Below, piece by piece: positions 10,892 through 22,290 of a stretch of 64,000 bases of DNA. The DNA is taken from NCBI GenBank assembly GCA_030725745.1, contig JANRFH010000030.1:22692-86691 (forward strand). Reading direction: 5' to 3'. Positions within the stretch are counted from its first letter, which is position 1. Every line of letters starts with the position of its first letter. The notes under the pieces were generated by a model. It did no database searches. It saw only the letters and a list, made by a program, of their open reading frames with translations, and was not told where the DNA came from. The position numbers and the translations under genes were made by a program. This DNA comes from Akkermansiaceae bacterium. Its GTDB lineage: Bacteria; Verrucomicrobiota; Verrucomicrobiia; Verrucomicrobiales; Akkermansiaceae.

Positions 10892-11899
10892 TCAGAGGTC
10901 ATTATAGGATGATGGAACAGTAATATCTACAGTGACTGGAGTTGCTGACTTCCGTTGAATAAGAACAGCTCCAGACAAACTAATCGCCTCTGTTTGCTGC
11001 GAAGTGAGATCCACCGTAGGAGCGGCTACACTTCTCCAGTTACCGCTTCGAAGGAAATACTGGTCGTAGTTCAAAGACGAGGTCTGAACCCAGAGAATAT
11101 CTGCATTCAGAGGCGAAAGCCCAGGAGTGAGATCATCTTCCAGACCCACGTTTGCTAGAGTTGCACCAGCAGGAACGACTGTATTAACTAAGTTGAAGCC
11201 CTGCGCCAAAACAGTTATGGACGAGTTTGTTTTGACTTCCCCGGTAAGAGTAATGGAAGCAGCTGAACTATTTTTCTTCTGCACAAAAAAAGCATCCCCA
11301 TAAATAATAGGAACATTCGGTGCAGCTGTTGTGGTGCCGTCTATACGGAACTGGCCTGATGAATGCAGAAAGTATCTATTATAAACGCCAGGTGAGATAG
11401 GCACCCAAATTACATCGGCATTCAATGAACTCAATCCGGGAACTAGAACGCCTCCGCTCGCCAACGGAGTAGTAGTAAAGATTTCCTCTAGAGTCGGTGC
11501 TATGCGGACAGCATAAGTATCAGATGTGGTTATCCCAAGAGTAGTAAGATCAGTAGTAGGTGATGTAGTTACAGGCGTAATCGTAGTTCCGGAAATCCCA
11601 GAGGCTTCCACTTCAAAAATTGCTCCAGTGATTGCCCCACTCGTAATTTCAAGCACGTATTTACGACCAGAGATAGGAGTAAATGAAAGTTGATCGTCAA
11701 CGAGAGAAGAAGCATTTATAGTTTCAAATACTCCTGAAGCTGCTGGTGAATTGAGTAGCGTCAATCCCAACAGGTTGAACCCTTGAGATAAGTCTTGAGT
11801 CACATACCCGCTAGGCTTAGAATAAGCTGCGGTTTGAGCGTTTGAGAGCCCCGAGGCGGCGAGCGCGGCGATGGCTGTAAGATGGATTAAATTTTTCAT
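10892..11899 (-). CDS. Exported TIGR02597-like protein
   Basis: Signal peptide; GYVTQDLSQGFNLLGLTLLNSPAASGVF, resembling the Verrucomicrobia TIGR02597 family. Confidence 0.7.
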   Translation of the reverse strand: MKNLIHLTAIAALAASGLSNAQTAAYSKPSGYVTQDLSQGFNLLGLTLLNSPAASGVFETINASSLVDDQLSFTPISGRKYVLEITSGAITGAIFEVEASGISGTTITPVTTSPTTDLTTLGITTSDTYAVRIAPTLEEIFTTTPLASGGVLVPGLSSLNADVIWVPISPGVYNRYFLHSSGQFRIDGTTTAAPNVPIIYGDAFFVQKKNSSAASITLTGEVKTNSSITVLAQGFNLVNTVVPAGATLANVGLEDDLTPGLSPLNADILWVQTSSLNYDQYFLRSGNWRSVAAPTVDLTSQQTEAISLSGAVLIQRKSATPVTVDITVPSSYNDL

Positions 11900-12182
11900 G
11901 GCGGGGAAGATTTAGTCGGTTTTATTAGGGTCGTCTAGAAACTTCGGCTGGATTGCCGTGACATGATCGTCACAGTTTTTTCCAATACAAAATAACTTCA
12001 AGCGCAACTAAGAGACTCTGTGAAGTGGTCTCCTGCAAGGAAGAAGTGAGTTTTTGATGACTTTCCTTTGAATTTACGCGATCCTTACCAATTCCTCACA
12101 ACCCCTTGATTTCAAGGGATTTATCGGACAAAGCCACACGCTGGCAGGGGGATTTTACAGCCCGAAACCTTGATGTATCTTG

Positions 12183-12361
12183 CTTGGATAGCGGGAGGAT
12201 GACGCATTCACCCTGTATCCTGCCGCACATTTTCCCGGACGGCTTGGAATGGGAGTGAAACGGACATAGCCGAAGGCAAAGCCATCCCTGCCTGATCCTG
12301 CTTGGATAGCGGGAGGGTGACGCTTTCACCCGGTATGGTGCATTACACTTTCCCGGACCGC
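12183..12361. repeat. Imperfect direct repeat (~60 bp, two copies, 118-bp period)
   Basis: CTTGGATAGCGGGAGGRTGACGCWTTCACCC...TTTCCCGGACSGCT at 12183 and 12301. Confidence 0.8.
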
Positions 12362-13345
12362 TCAGGCAGGCCAATGGGTGAGGTTCTTGAGGAGGCCTAG
12401 GCGTTGCTCGATTTCTTCACGGGAAGTTCCGGCGAGGCGGTTGGTGGAAAAGGCCTCGCAGGTGTAGGAGGCGACGACGGAGCCGTAAACGATGGCCTGG
12501 CGGAGATCATCGAAGGAGTAGGAGGCCTTCCCGGTGGAGGCGAGGTGGCCGGCAAGGGCGCCGAGGAAGGAATCGCCGGCTCCGGTGGGGTCGGCGACTT
12601 CCGTGAGGGGGAAAGCCGCGCTGCGGAAGATGCTGATGCCGGGGAGGCCGGGGATGGAGAATTCCGAAGGGGCGGTGCCGGATTCTTCGCGGTGGAAGAG
12701 GATGGCTCCGAATTCGCCGAGCTTGATGACGACGTTTGCAGGGCCCTTGTCGAGAAGGATTTTCCCTGCGGAGATGAGGTTCGGGGTGCGGCAGAAATCG
12801 CGGGCTTCGGATTCGTTGATGACGAGGAGGTCGATTTTTTTGAGGACTTCGTGGAGGTCGTCGTTGGCGATGGTGATCCAGAGATCCATGGTATCGGCGG
12901 CGATGAAGGGTTTCTCAGCGGTGAGCTGGGCGATCATCTGGAGCTGATTGATCGGGTGCATGTTCGCGAGAACGACTACTGGGGCGGAGGCCATTTCCGC
13001 AGGGACTTTCGGAGTCCAGTCTTCGAGGACGTTGATGGCGACATCGAGGGTGTCGCGGTCGTTCATGTTCTCATGGTAGGAGCCGGTCCATGAAAAGGTG
13101 TTGCCTTCGGATTTCTCAAGACCGCCTGTAGAAATGCCCTTGGAGGCGAAATGATCGAGGTGCTCCTGGGGGAAATCCTTTCCGATGATGCCCACGAGAT
13201 GCACTGGGGAGGTAAAGTAAGAAGCGGCGATACCTGTGAAGGATGCTGAGCCGCCGAGCAGGTTTTTTCCTTCGGCGGTGGGGGTCTTGATGTTGTCGAT
13301 GGCGATGGAGCCGCCGATGAGGATGGGCGTGGTGGCAGAAGACAT
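12362..13345 (-). CDS. PfkB-family carbohydrate kinase
   Basis: GGSIAIDNIKTP..., NLLGGSASFTGIAASYF, DPTGAGDSFLGALAGHL anion-hole motif. Confidence 0.9.
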   Translation of the reverse strand: MSSATTPILIGGSIAIDNIKTPTAEGKNLLGGSASFTGIAASYFTSPVHLVGIIGKDFPQEHLDHFASKGISTGGLEKSEGNTFSWTGSYHENMNDRDTLDVAINVLEDWTPKVPAEMASAPVVVLANMHPINQLQMIAQLTAEKPFIAADTMDLWITIANDDLHEVLKKIDLLVINESEARDFCRTPNLISAGKILLDKGPANVVIKLGEFGAILFHREESGTAPSEFSIPGLPGISIFRSAAFPLTEVADPTGAGDSFLGALAGHLASTGKASYSFDDLRQAIVYGSVVASYTCEAFSTNRLAGTSREEIEQRLGLLKNLTHWPA

Positions 13346-13576
13346 GGGTTCTGCGTAAAATGGATGGAGGGAAAATCAAAGCGCTTTCTTGCGAGGTCTA
13401 CTTGCTACCTCAATTGGGATTTTCACCGCCAAGTAAGAAAAGCTCGCCAAGTAAAAGTTTGAAATGAGGGGGAACATGGATCTGTGTCGCTGTTTTATAA
13501 TCCATGGCTGGACGCCCGGCATATCCCCTGCTTCCCTGCACGAAAGAGAACCACTGAAACCAAGAAATTTCACCAA

Positions 13577-14980
13577 ATGTCACGCAAAACAAAACTGATC
13601 GTTACCCTAGGCCCTGCCACCGAGAAAGCTGAGACCATCGGCGAGCTTATCGACGGAGGAGTGAACGTCTTCCGCCTGAATATGAGCCACGCGAAGCACG
13701 AATGGGCGGCGCTAATGACCAAGCACGTGCGCCAAGAATCCTCCAAGCGCGGGCTGCACATTGCGGTGCTCTTCGACCTGACGGGGCCTTCGATCCGCAC
13801 GGGTGATGTGGTAAAAAACTACGAACTAAAAGAGGGTGACAAGGTGGAATTCCGCAAGGAAGGCACAGAGCCGACGATTCCCATTTCCACAACGGTGAAT
13901 TATCCGGGTATGATGCAGGATGTCTCCGAGGGGAATATCTTGGTGGTGGATAATGGTGCGTTGCTCATGCACATCGACCGCACTGCAGATGACCGCATCA
14001 TCTGTGATGTGCGCACGCCGGGCACTATGGGCTCCCGCCGACACATCAATCTCCCCGGCGTGCGACTGAATCTGCCTGCTCTGACGGAAAAGGATCACAA
14101 GGATCTGGCTCTGGCTGTGGAATGCGGGGCGGACTACATCGCTGGCTCCTTCGTGCGCGATGCGGCACACGTGCGTGAGCTCCGCGAGGCAATGGAAGCT
14201 CTGGAGGGTGAGGCTCAGATCGTTGCGAAAATCGAAGATCAGGAGGCGGTGCGCAATATCGATGCGATCATTCAGAGCGCGGATGTGATCATGATCGCAC
14301 GGGGCGACTTGGGCATTGAGGTGGATTTTGAGGATCTACCGATTTTGCAGCGCCGTATTGTGAAGCGCTGCCATGAGCTTGGGACACGGGTGATCGTGGC
14401 GACGCAGCTTCTGGAATCCATGATCACGAATCCTACCCCGACTCGGGCGGAAGTGACGGATGTGATGAACGCCGCTTACGAGGAGGCGGATGCGTTGATG
14501 CTTTCCGGCGAGACTTCGGTGGGACGCTATCCGCTGCGCTGTGTGGATGCGTTGGTAAGAATTTCGGCACGGATCGAGCGTTCTGGTGGCCACGGCTTCG
14601 GCGCAGCGGTGATTCTGCGCGACGAGCGGCAGAAGACGGCTCGTGCGGCTGTGACGCTGGCGGATTCATTGCCAGACGCTCGCCTTGTGGTGCTGACACG
14701 CAGGGGGGTGCTTGCGAACCATATCGCCCTGATGCGCCCGCGGACGGGATCGTTTTTCGCATTCACTCCGAAGGATGGTGTCTGCCGCAAGCTTTCGCTG
14801 ACACGCGGGATAAGGGCGTTCCAGATGGGCTTTTCATCGAATATTGAGGAAACTATCGGGCGGGCGACCGAGCAGCTACGGGCTGAGAACTTGGTGAGGC
14901 CGGGGACTCCGATCGTGATTGTTTCGGATATTCTTTCCGATCACTTCGCGGCGAATTCGATATTGCTGCACCACGCGTAG
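13577..14980 (+). CDS. pyk: Pyruvate kinase
   Basis: KTKLIVTLGPATEKAETIGELIDGGVNVFRLNMSHA; MIARGDLGIEV; TRAEVTDVMNAAYEEADALMLSGETSVGRYP; ORF 13484-14980 trimmed to ATG at 13577. Confidence 0.92.
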   Translation: MSRKTKLIVTLGPATEKAETIGELIDGGVNVFRLNMSHAKHEWAALMTKHVRQESSKRGLHIAVLFDLTGPSIRTGDVVKNYELKEGDKVEFRKEGTEPTIPISTTVNYPGMMQDVSEGNILVVDNGALLMHIDRTADDRIICDVRTPGTMGSRRHINLPGVRLNLPALTEKDHKDLALAVECGADYIAGSFVRDAAHVRELREAMEALEGEAQIVAKIEDQEAVRNIDAIIQSADVIMIARGDLGIEVDFEDLPILQRRIVKRCHELGTRVIVATQLLESMITNPTPTRAEVTDVMNAAYEEADALMLSGETSVGRYPLRCVDALVRISARIERSGGHGFGAAVILRDERQKTARAAVTLADSLPDARLVVLTRRGVLANHIALMRPRTGSFFAFTPKDGVCRKLSLTRGIRAFQMGFSSNIEETIGRATEQLRAENLVRPGTPIVIVSDILSDHFAANSILLHHA

Positions 14981-15086
14981 CATGAGATTTGATGGCGAAG
15001 GCAGGGACTTTTCATCCCTAAAAGCCCGTATCTCACGGAGCGATTCATCCACTCGTTGGGCTCCCGTGGATTGAGCCGCTAGATAT

Positions 15087-15143
15087 GGACGACTCGGAAT
15101 CGGAGCAGAGCGGAGATGGCCAACGGCAAAGATCGTCCCTGCC
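15087..15143. repeat. Copy of an intergenic repeat also present at 12237-12292
   Basis: GGACGACTCGGAATCGGAGCAGAGCGGAGATGGCCAACGGCAAAGATCGTCCCTGCC vs GGACGGCTTGGAATGGGAGTGAAACGGACATAGCCGAAGGCAAAGCCATCCCTGCC (about 43/57 identical by eye). Confidence 0.65.
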
Positions 15144-15150
15144 TTTCGGC

Positions 15151-17676
<2,526 letters not shown>

Positions 17677-17713
17677 GGCGGGCGGGAAAGCTGCGGGATC
17701 ATCCGCCCATTGA

Positions 17714-17755
17714 AAAGAAAAACCCTGCCGCAGCAGGACGCCGGGCAGGGTCGGT
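17714..17755 (-). terminator. Rho-independent terminator of the thioredoxin-like gene
   Basis: Minus strand ACCCTGCCCGGCGTCCTGCTGCGGCAGGGTTTTTCTTTTC. Confidence 0.75.
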
Positions 17756-17773
17756 AAACGGTTGGAGAATTTC

Positions 17774-18232
17774 TCAGTCGAGATCCTTCTTCTCGAGCGC
17801 TTCGTCGAGATGCCCGAGGAACTTTTCTACATCAGGATATGCTGAAGCGAAAAAGCGGTCGAATTCCTTCCCTTCACTATCCAGCAAGATGACGGTCGGG
17901 TATCCCTCGATCTTGTATTCCTTGGCATAGGGCATGTTCTTTTTCTTCAGCTCTGGATCGCCTTTCGGGAAATCCAAGTGCACGAGGACAAATTTTTCGG
18001 AGGCAGCCGAGACAAACTCGTCTTTCGAAAAGACATTTTTTGCCATCATCTTGCAGGGAGGACACCAGTCAGAACCGGTGAATTCGAGCATCACTGCTTT
18101 GTTGTCCTTCTTGGCGATCTCGATGGCGGTCTCGACATTGGTTTCCCATCCTTCCGGAGCATTTGCAAATGCCGTGGAGACCATGGCTGAGGCGCAGAGC
18201 GCGGTGAGGGCGAGGTTGGTTATTGCTTTCAT
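17774..18232 (-). CDS. Exported thioredoxin-family protein
   Basis: [23 protein letters not shown] signal; [18 protein letters not shown] active site; start trimmed to 18232. Confidence 0.88.
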   Translation of the reverse strand: MKAITNLALTALCASAMVSTAFANAPEGWETNVETAIEIAKKDNKAVMLEFTGSDWCPPCKMMAKNVFSKDEFVSAASEKFVLVHLDFPKGDPELKKKNMPYAKEYKIEGYPTVILLDSEGKEFDRFFASAYPDVEKFLGHLDEALEKKDLD

Positions 18233-18304
18233 AATGGTGTTAGGCGTTTCCAAGGGCTCTTTTATTCTAAATTTCTTGGCTGACGCGAGAAAAACTGAAA
18301 CTCC

Positions 18305-18916
18305 ATGAGTATGTCTGAGCTGCCAAAATTGATCCTCGCGACCCGCAACGCCCACAAAACCGAGGAAATCCGCCAAATTCTAGGTAATAAGTTTTCCATT
18401 ACCGATGTGCGCTCATTTCCCGATCTCCCAGAAATCGAGGAAACCGGTACGACCTTCGTAGAAAACGCCCGACTCAAGGCCATGGGCATCAGCAAGCACG
18501 TGCCAGGCTGGGTGCTGGCGGATGATTCCGGACTCGAAGTCGATGCCCTCGGCGGTGCCCCCGGTGTCTGGTCGTCAAGCTTCGGCGGCGAGGAGGGTAA
18601 CCATGCGAAAAACAACGCCCGGCTAGACCAGGAAATGGCCGGAAAGGAAAACCGCAGCGCACGATTCCGCTGCACGCTCTTCCTAGCGAAAGACGGGCGT
18701 GAGATCGGTGTTTTCTACGGAACGGTGGAGGGTAGAATAGCCGCTGAGGCCTCCGGTGAAGGCGGATTCGGCTACGATCCTCATTTCATCCCAGATGGTT
18801 ACGAAATTCCCTTGGCAGAGCTGGGATCCGAGGTGAAAAACTCGCTCAGCCACCGCGCGAAAGCCATTTCTGCCCTCACTGAGTTCCTTGAAGATAAAGA
18901 TTTGGAGGAATTTTAA
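18305..18916 (+). CDS. rdgB: Non-canonical purine NTP pyrophosphatase (RdgB/HAM1)
   Basis: LATRNAHKTEEIRQIL, VLADDSGLEVDALGGAPGVWSS, GEGGFGYDPHF, SHRAKA. Confidence 0.93.
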   Translation: MSMSELPKLILATRNAHKTEEIRQILGNKFSITDVRSFPDLPEIEETGTTFVENARLKAMGISKHVPGWVLADDSGLEVDALGGAPGVWSSSFGGEEGNHAKNNARLDQEMAGKENRSARFRCTLFLAKDGREIGVFYGTVEGRIAAEASGEGGFGYDPHFIPDGYEIPLAELGSEVKNSLSHRAKAISALTEFLEDKDLEEF

Positions 18917-18959
18917 AAAATAGTTTGGAAAAGTTAAATAAATTCACTAGAATGCCCAT

Positions 18960-19481
18960 ATGAAAAGGTTTTCCTACCTCCTTTTGCTCATCCTTCCACT
19001 ATTCGCCTTTCTCAGCTCCTGCTCGAGCCAGGTGAAGGCGAAACAACCTGTTTCCTACCGGTTCGATCACGGACGCACTGCAATGCTCAAGAACGGCATC
19101 GCCTATGCCCCGCGTAGTGCACCTGCTTACGTCAAAAAAGCTATCGCTGCGGGAAACCGCCTTCAGAACAAGCCCTACAAGTGGGGCGGTGGACATGCTA
19201 AGCACATTGACAGTGGCTATGACTGCTCAGGCAGCGTCTCCTACGTCCTACGTGAAGCTGGTCTCTTGAAAGGGTCGATGACCTCACGTGGCTACTTCGA
19301 GTATGGGAAAAAAGGCGCAGGTGACTGGATCACCATATATTGCAGGGATGGCCATGTTTTCATGACCGTTGCAGGGCTTCGCCTTGATACAAGCACTGGC
19401 CGTAATCGCAGCGGTCCGCGCTGGAGCACCGCTACACGCCAAGGAAAAGGCCACGTGATGCGCCACCCACCCGGGCTCTAA
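18960..19481 (+). CDS. NlpC/P60-like peptidoglycan hydrolase lipoprotein
   Basis: Lipobox LSSCSS; YKWGGGHAKHIDSGYDCSGSVSYVLREAGLL catalytic Cys motif. Confidence 0.75.
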   Translation: MKRFSYLLLLILPLFAFLSSCSSQVKAKQPVSYRFDHGRTAMLKNGIAYAPRSAPAYVKKAIAAGNRLQNKPYKWGGGHAKHIDSGYDCSGSVSYVLREAGLLKGSMTSRGYFEYGKKGAGDWITIYCRDGHVFMTVAGLRLDTSTGRNRSGPRWSTATRQGKGHVMRHPPGL

Positions 19482-20167
19482 TCCGGGAATAAAGCCAAAT
19501 ACATTTCCTCGAAATCCGAGAAAACCTTTTCAGCTGGGCTAAAATCCAGCGCTGAAGTCACGCGGTTCGGCACGATCCATGCCCGCATACCTGCTGCTTG
19601 CGCCGAGATGAGACCGTTAAGCGAATCTTCGATCACTAGGCACTCTTCTGCAGCCAGCCCAAGTTTTCGCGCAGCCTCGAGATAAAGATCCGGTGCCGGC
19701 TTTATGCGGGGAGCATCCCCTCTGCATACGATTTCTTGGAAATGGTCGGTCAGCCCTAGCTTATCGAGCCAACCATCAACCCACGAGTGAGATGAACTCG
19801 AAACCACCGCTAGAGCCAGCCCGCGCCTCTGAGCTTCCGCCAGCGCCTCCCGAATCCCTCGCATGGCACCATACCCTTCGAGCTCCGCCCTGATCTCTAC
19901 CTGCCTGTCCTCATCCATCGTTTTCCAGTCAAACCGACGTCCTGTCAGCTCTTCTAAATGGAGTTTTGGCGACCACGTATCGAAATCCGAACCGATGCAA
20001 CGGCAATACAGGGCAAGAGGTAAATCGTGTCCCTGCCGTTGGAAAGTTCTCAGCCACGCCTGATAGATAGCCCATTCCGTATCCACGATTACGCCATCAA
20101 AGTCAAAAAGCACAGCGAGTGGAGTCATGCCCATGCAATCTCCGATCAACCGCTTACCAGCAAGCAT
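19478..20167 (-). CDS. HAD-superfamily hydrolase (beta-phosphoglucomutase-like)
   Basis: LFDFDGVIVDTEWAIYQAW; VVSSSSHSWVDGWLDKLGL; KPAPDLYLEAARKLGL; VIEDSLNGL. Confidence 0.9.
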   Translation of the reverse strand: MLAGKRLIGDCMGMTPLAVLFDFDGVIVDTEWAIYQAWLRTFQRQGHDLPLALYCRCIGSDFDTWSPKLHLEELTGRRFDWKTMDEDRQVEIRAELEGYGAMRGIREALAEAQRRGLALAVVSSSSHSWVDGWLDKLGLTDHFQEIVCRGDAPRIKPAPDLYLEAARKLGLAAEECLVIEDSLNGLISAQAAGMRAWIVPNRVTSALDFSPAEKVFSDFEEMYLALFPD

Positions 20168-20272
20168 TGATTCTTAAAGTCGTCCTAAATGTCAGGCTTT
20201 CGAATTTGATTGTCATAATTGCGTCAAATTGGCATAAGCCCTGCGCCTTCCCACCATAATCACCCATCAAAA

Positions 20273-20455
20273 ATGAGTATCCGCCAATTCATCGGAGCGT
20301 CCTCCACCCTACTTCTCGTATGGCTGGGAGTTACTTTTTTCCACGAGGTGCCGGTCGGTCGATATCAACCCAAGGAAGCTAAAACTGCAGATCTGGGCGA
20401 AGATGCCAAAAAGGGCGAAACTGCAATTGTTTCCGTGGAAACCTCCGAAAACTGA
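20273..20455 (+). CDS. Small membrane-anchored hypothetical protein
   Basis: ATG at 20273; N-terminal hydrophobic segment; directly upstream of the CDGSH gene. Confidence 0.45.
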   Translation: MSIRQFIGASSTLLLVWLGVTFFHEVPVGRYQPKEAKTADLGEDAKKGETAIVSVETSEN

Positions 20456-20463
20456 TTTCCGAC

Positions 20464-20703
20464 ATGGCCGAAGAACCCATTTGCACCGCAAAAAGCCCGA
20501 TCAAGATCGAGCTGGAGCCCGGAACCTATTGGTGGTGTTCCTGCGGACGCACGAGCCATACCCCTTTCTGCGACGGCTCCCACAAAGGAACAGGCCTCCA
20601 GCCGAAAAAAATCGAAATTTCTGAGAAAACCACCATGAGCCTCTGCCAGTGCAAGGCCACAGACAACGCCCCCCTCTGCGACGGCTCACATCGCGGCCTC
20701 TGA
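20464..20703 (+). CDS. CDGSH iron-sulfur domain protein (two CDGSH motifs)
   Basis: CSCGRTSHTPFCDGSHKGT and CQCKATDNAPLCDGSHRG. Confidence 0.93.
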   Translation: MAEEPICTAKSPIKIELEPGTYWWCSCGRTSHTPFCDGSHKGTGLQPKKIEISEKTTMSLCQCKATDNAPLCDGSHRGL

Positions 20704-20744
20704 GGCGACTTGGGTGCTGCCCAAAAACAACCTTTTTTGTTACC

Positions 20745-21326
20745 ATGAGATTCTCTGGATCTTACCTCATCGCCGCATTTTTAGCGGTAGCCAGCTCTGG
20801 TTGTTTCCCTCTCAGTGATGGAAGCGATTGGAAAGGTGCGGTGAATCACCAAGTCAGCCAGCTCGGCTACCAAAATTGGATCATCATTACAGAAGCCTCG
20901 TTTCCAGCACGCAACCGGCCTGGCTTCCGGCAGGTCACGGCAAGTGCGGAAGTCCCAGAAGTCGTGGACTATGTCCTCAACGCCCTCGAAGAAACCCAGC
21001 ACGTGCGGCCGCGCATCTATACCACACGTGAAATGCGCTCTGTGGAAAACGACTTCGCACCAGGCATCGAGGACATGAGAAAACGAATCGCGGCTTCACT
21101 CCACGGCCACGAGCCGACAGAGCTGGATCAGCAATCGCTCATCACCCTCATCGACGCCGCGAACAAGGACTACGAGGTGCTAATCATTCGCACGCCGACC
21201 GCACTTCCCTATACCTCCGTTTTCATGGAATTGCAGCCCGGCTACTGGGATGCGGAATCTGAAGACCGCCTACGTGGGAGAATTGAGAACGAAAAGCGGG
21301 AAAAACTTTCCCAGCCAACTCCCTAG
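20745..21326 (+). CDS. Lipoprotein of unknown function
   Basis: MRFSGSYLIAAFLAVASSGCFPL lipobox; ATG at 20745. Confidence 0.7.
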   Translation: MRFSGSYLIAAFLAVASSGCFPLSDGSDWKGAVNHQVSQLGYQNWIIITEASFPARNRPGFRQVTASAEVPEVVDYVLNALEETQHVRPRIYTTREMRSVENDFAPGIEDMRKRIAASLHGHEPTELDQQSLITLIDAANKDYEVLIIRTPTALPYTSVFMELQPGYWDAESEDRLRGRIENEKREKLSQPTP

Positions 21327-21341
21327 GCACACACTTGCTTC

Positions 21342-21632
21342 GTGACCCGTAACGAACTTCTCAAAATTGAGCGCGAAGCTGCATGGATTGGTGATGCCAT
21401 TCTCGCCCTCTACGCACGCGAATTTGTCCTCCGCGAGCGCGGCTGCATGGATGGTGTCTGGTTCACCCACCTTACCTCCAACGAATTCCTTAGTGCCTTC
21501 GGCAACCCGACAAGCGTCGAGGCCAAAATCGGCAACATCTACCGCGCCGAGGGTCTTGCTCCCGCTCATGCCTATATTGAAGAACAATTTCTTCCGCTCT
21601 TCAGGAAGCAGATCCTAAAGAAAATGAAGTGA
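21342..21632 (+). CDS. Stand-alone RNase III-like (Mini-III-like) domain protein
   Basis: EAAWIGDAILALYAREFV and TSVEAKIGNIYRAEGLAPAHAYIEEQFLPLF resemble the RNase III GDA.. and EA.IG.IY..EG motifs; no dsRBD. Confidence 0.65.
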   Translation: MTRNELLKIEREAAWIGDAILALYAREFVLRERGCMDGVWFTHLTSNEFLSAFGNPTSVEAKIGNIYRAEGLAPAHAYIEEQFLPLFRKQILKKMK

Positions 21633-21697
21633 GTGATCGATAATTCGAATCAGAGTTTATGGAGAAGAGTCCGTCTCCTTAGGCGGCAAAACAAAAA

Positions 21698-21726
21698 AGC
21701 CCTCCCGCGTTTCCGCAGGAGGGCTT
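21698..21726 (-). terminator. Terminator downstream of rplQ
   Basis: AAGCCCTCC...GGAGGGCTT stem with A-tract on + (T-run on -). Confidence 0.8.
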
Positions 21727-21751
21727 GATAATTTTTTAAGTAGTAGGATTC

Positions 21752-22252
21752 TTACTCAGCGTCAGCTGCGGCAGGCTCCTCTTCTTTCTTAGCTGCGACC
21801 TTTTTCTTGGCTGCTTTTTTCGCAGGCTTCTTGGCCTCAGGCTCTGGAGTTTCCTCGGCTACGATCTCTTCGATCTCATCCTCGGCTCCGAGCTCAGGAA
21901 GATCGACCCACTCGATGACAGCCATCGGAGCGGCGTCGGTCATGCGCTGGCCGAGTTTTGTGATGCGGCAGTAACCGCCTGGACGATCACCCGTGTTTGG
22001 CGCGACTACGTCGAACAGCTTCGTCACTGCATCCTTCTGACGAAGGAATGCGATGGCGAGACGGCGTGAGTGCAGGTCGTTGCGCTTTGCTTGAGTTACC
22101 AATTTTTCGGCGACAGGGCGCAGTGCCTTGGCTTTTCCAAATGTGGTTCTGATGCGTCCATGTTCGATCAGGCTGCAAGCAAGGTTTGCGAGCAGAGATT
22201 TGCGGTGGGCGGTGTTGCGTTTAAGCTTAGTGGTATTGCGGCGATGTCTCAT
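21752..22252 (-). CDS. rplQ: 50S ribosomal protein L17 with acidic/Lys-rich C-terminal extension
   Basis: MRHRRNTTKLKRNTAHRKSLLANLACSLIEHGRIRTTFGKAKALRPVAEKLVT. Confidence 0.96.
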   Translation of the reverse strand: MRHRRNTTKLKRNTAHRKSLLANLACSLIEHGRIRTTFGKAKALRPVAEKLVTQAKRNDLHSRRLAIAFLRQKDAVTKLFDVVAPNTGDRPGGYCRITKLGQRMTDAAPMAVIEWVDLPELGAEDEIEEIVAEETPEPEAKKPAKKAAKKKVAAKKEEEPAAADAE

Positions 22253-22290
22253 CGGTGGCTTCCGTTAGTGGTTTAGATAATGGGTGTGAC

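Noticed and set aside
12096-12374. 92-aa ORF across the intergenic repeat region
   Set aside because: Lies over direct repeats and overlaps the kinase stop; no protein-like features.
12404-13093. 229-aa Gly/Glu-rich ORF antisense to the PfkB kinase
   Set aside because: Mirror of the kinase coding frame; no domain signature.
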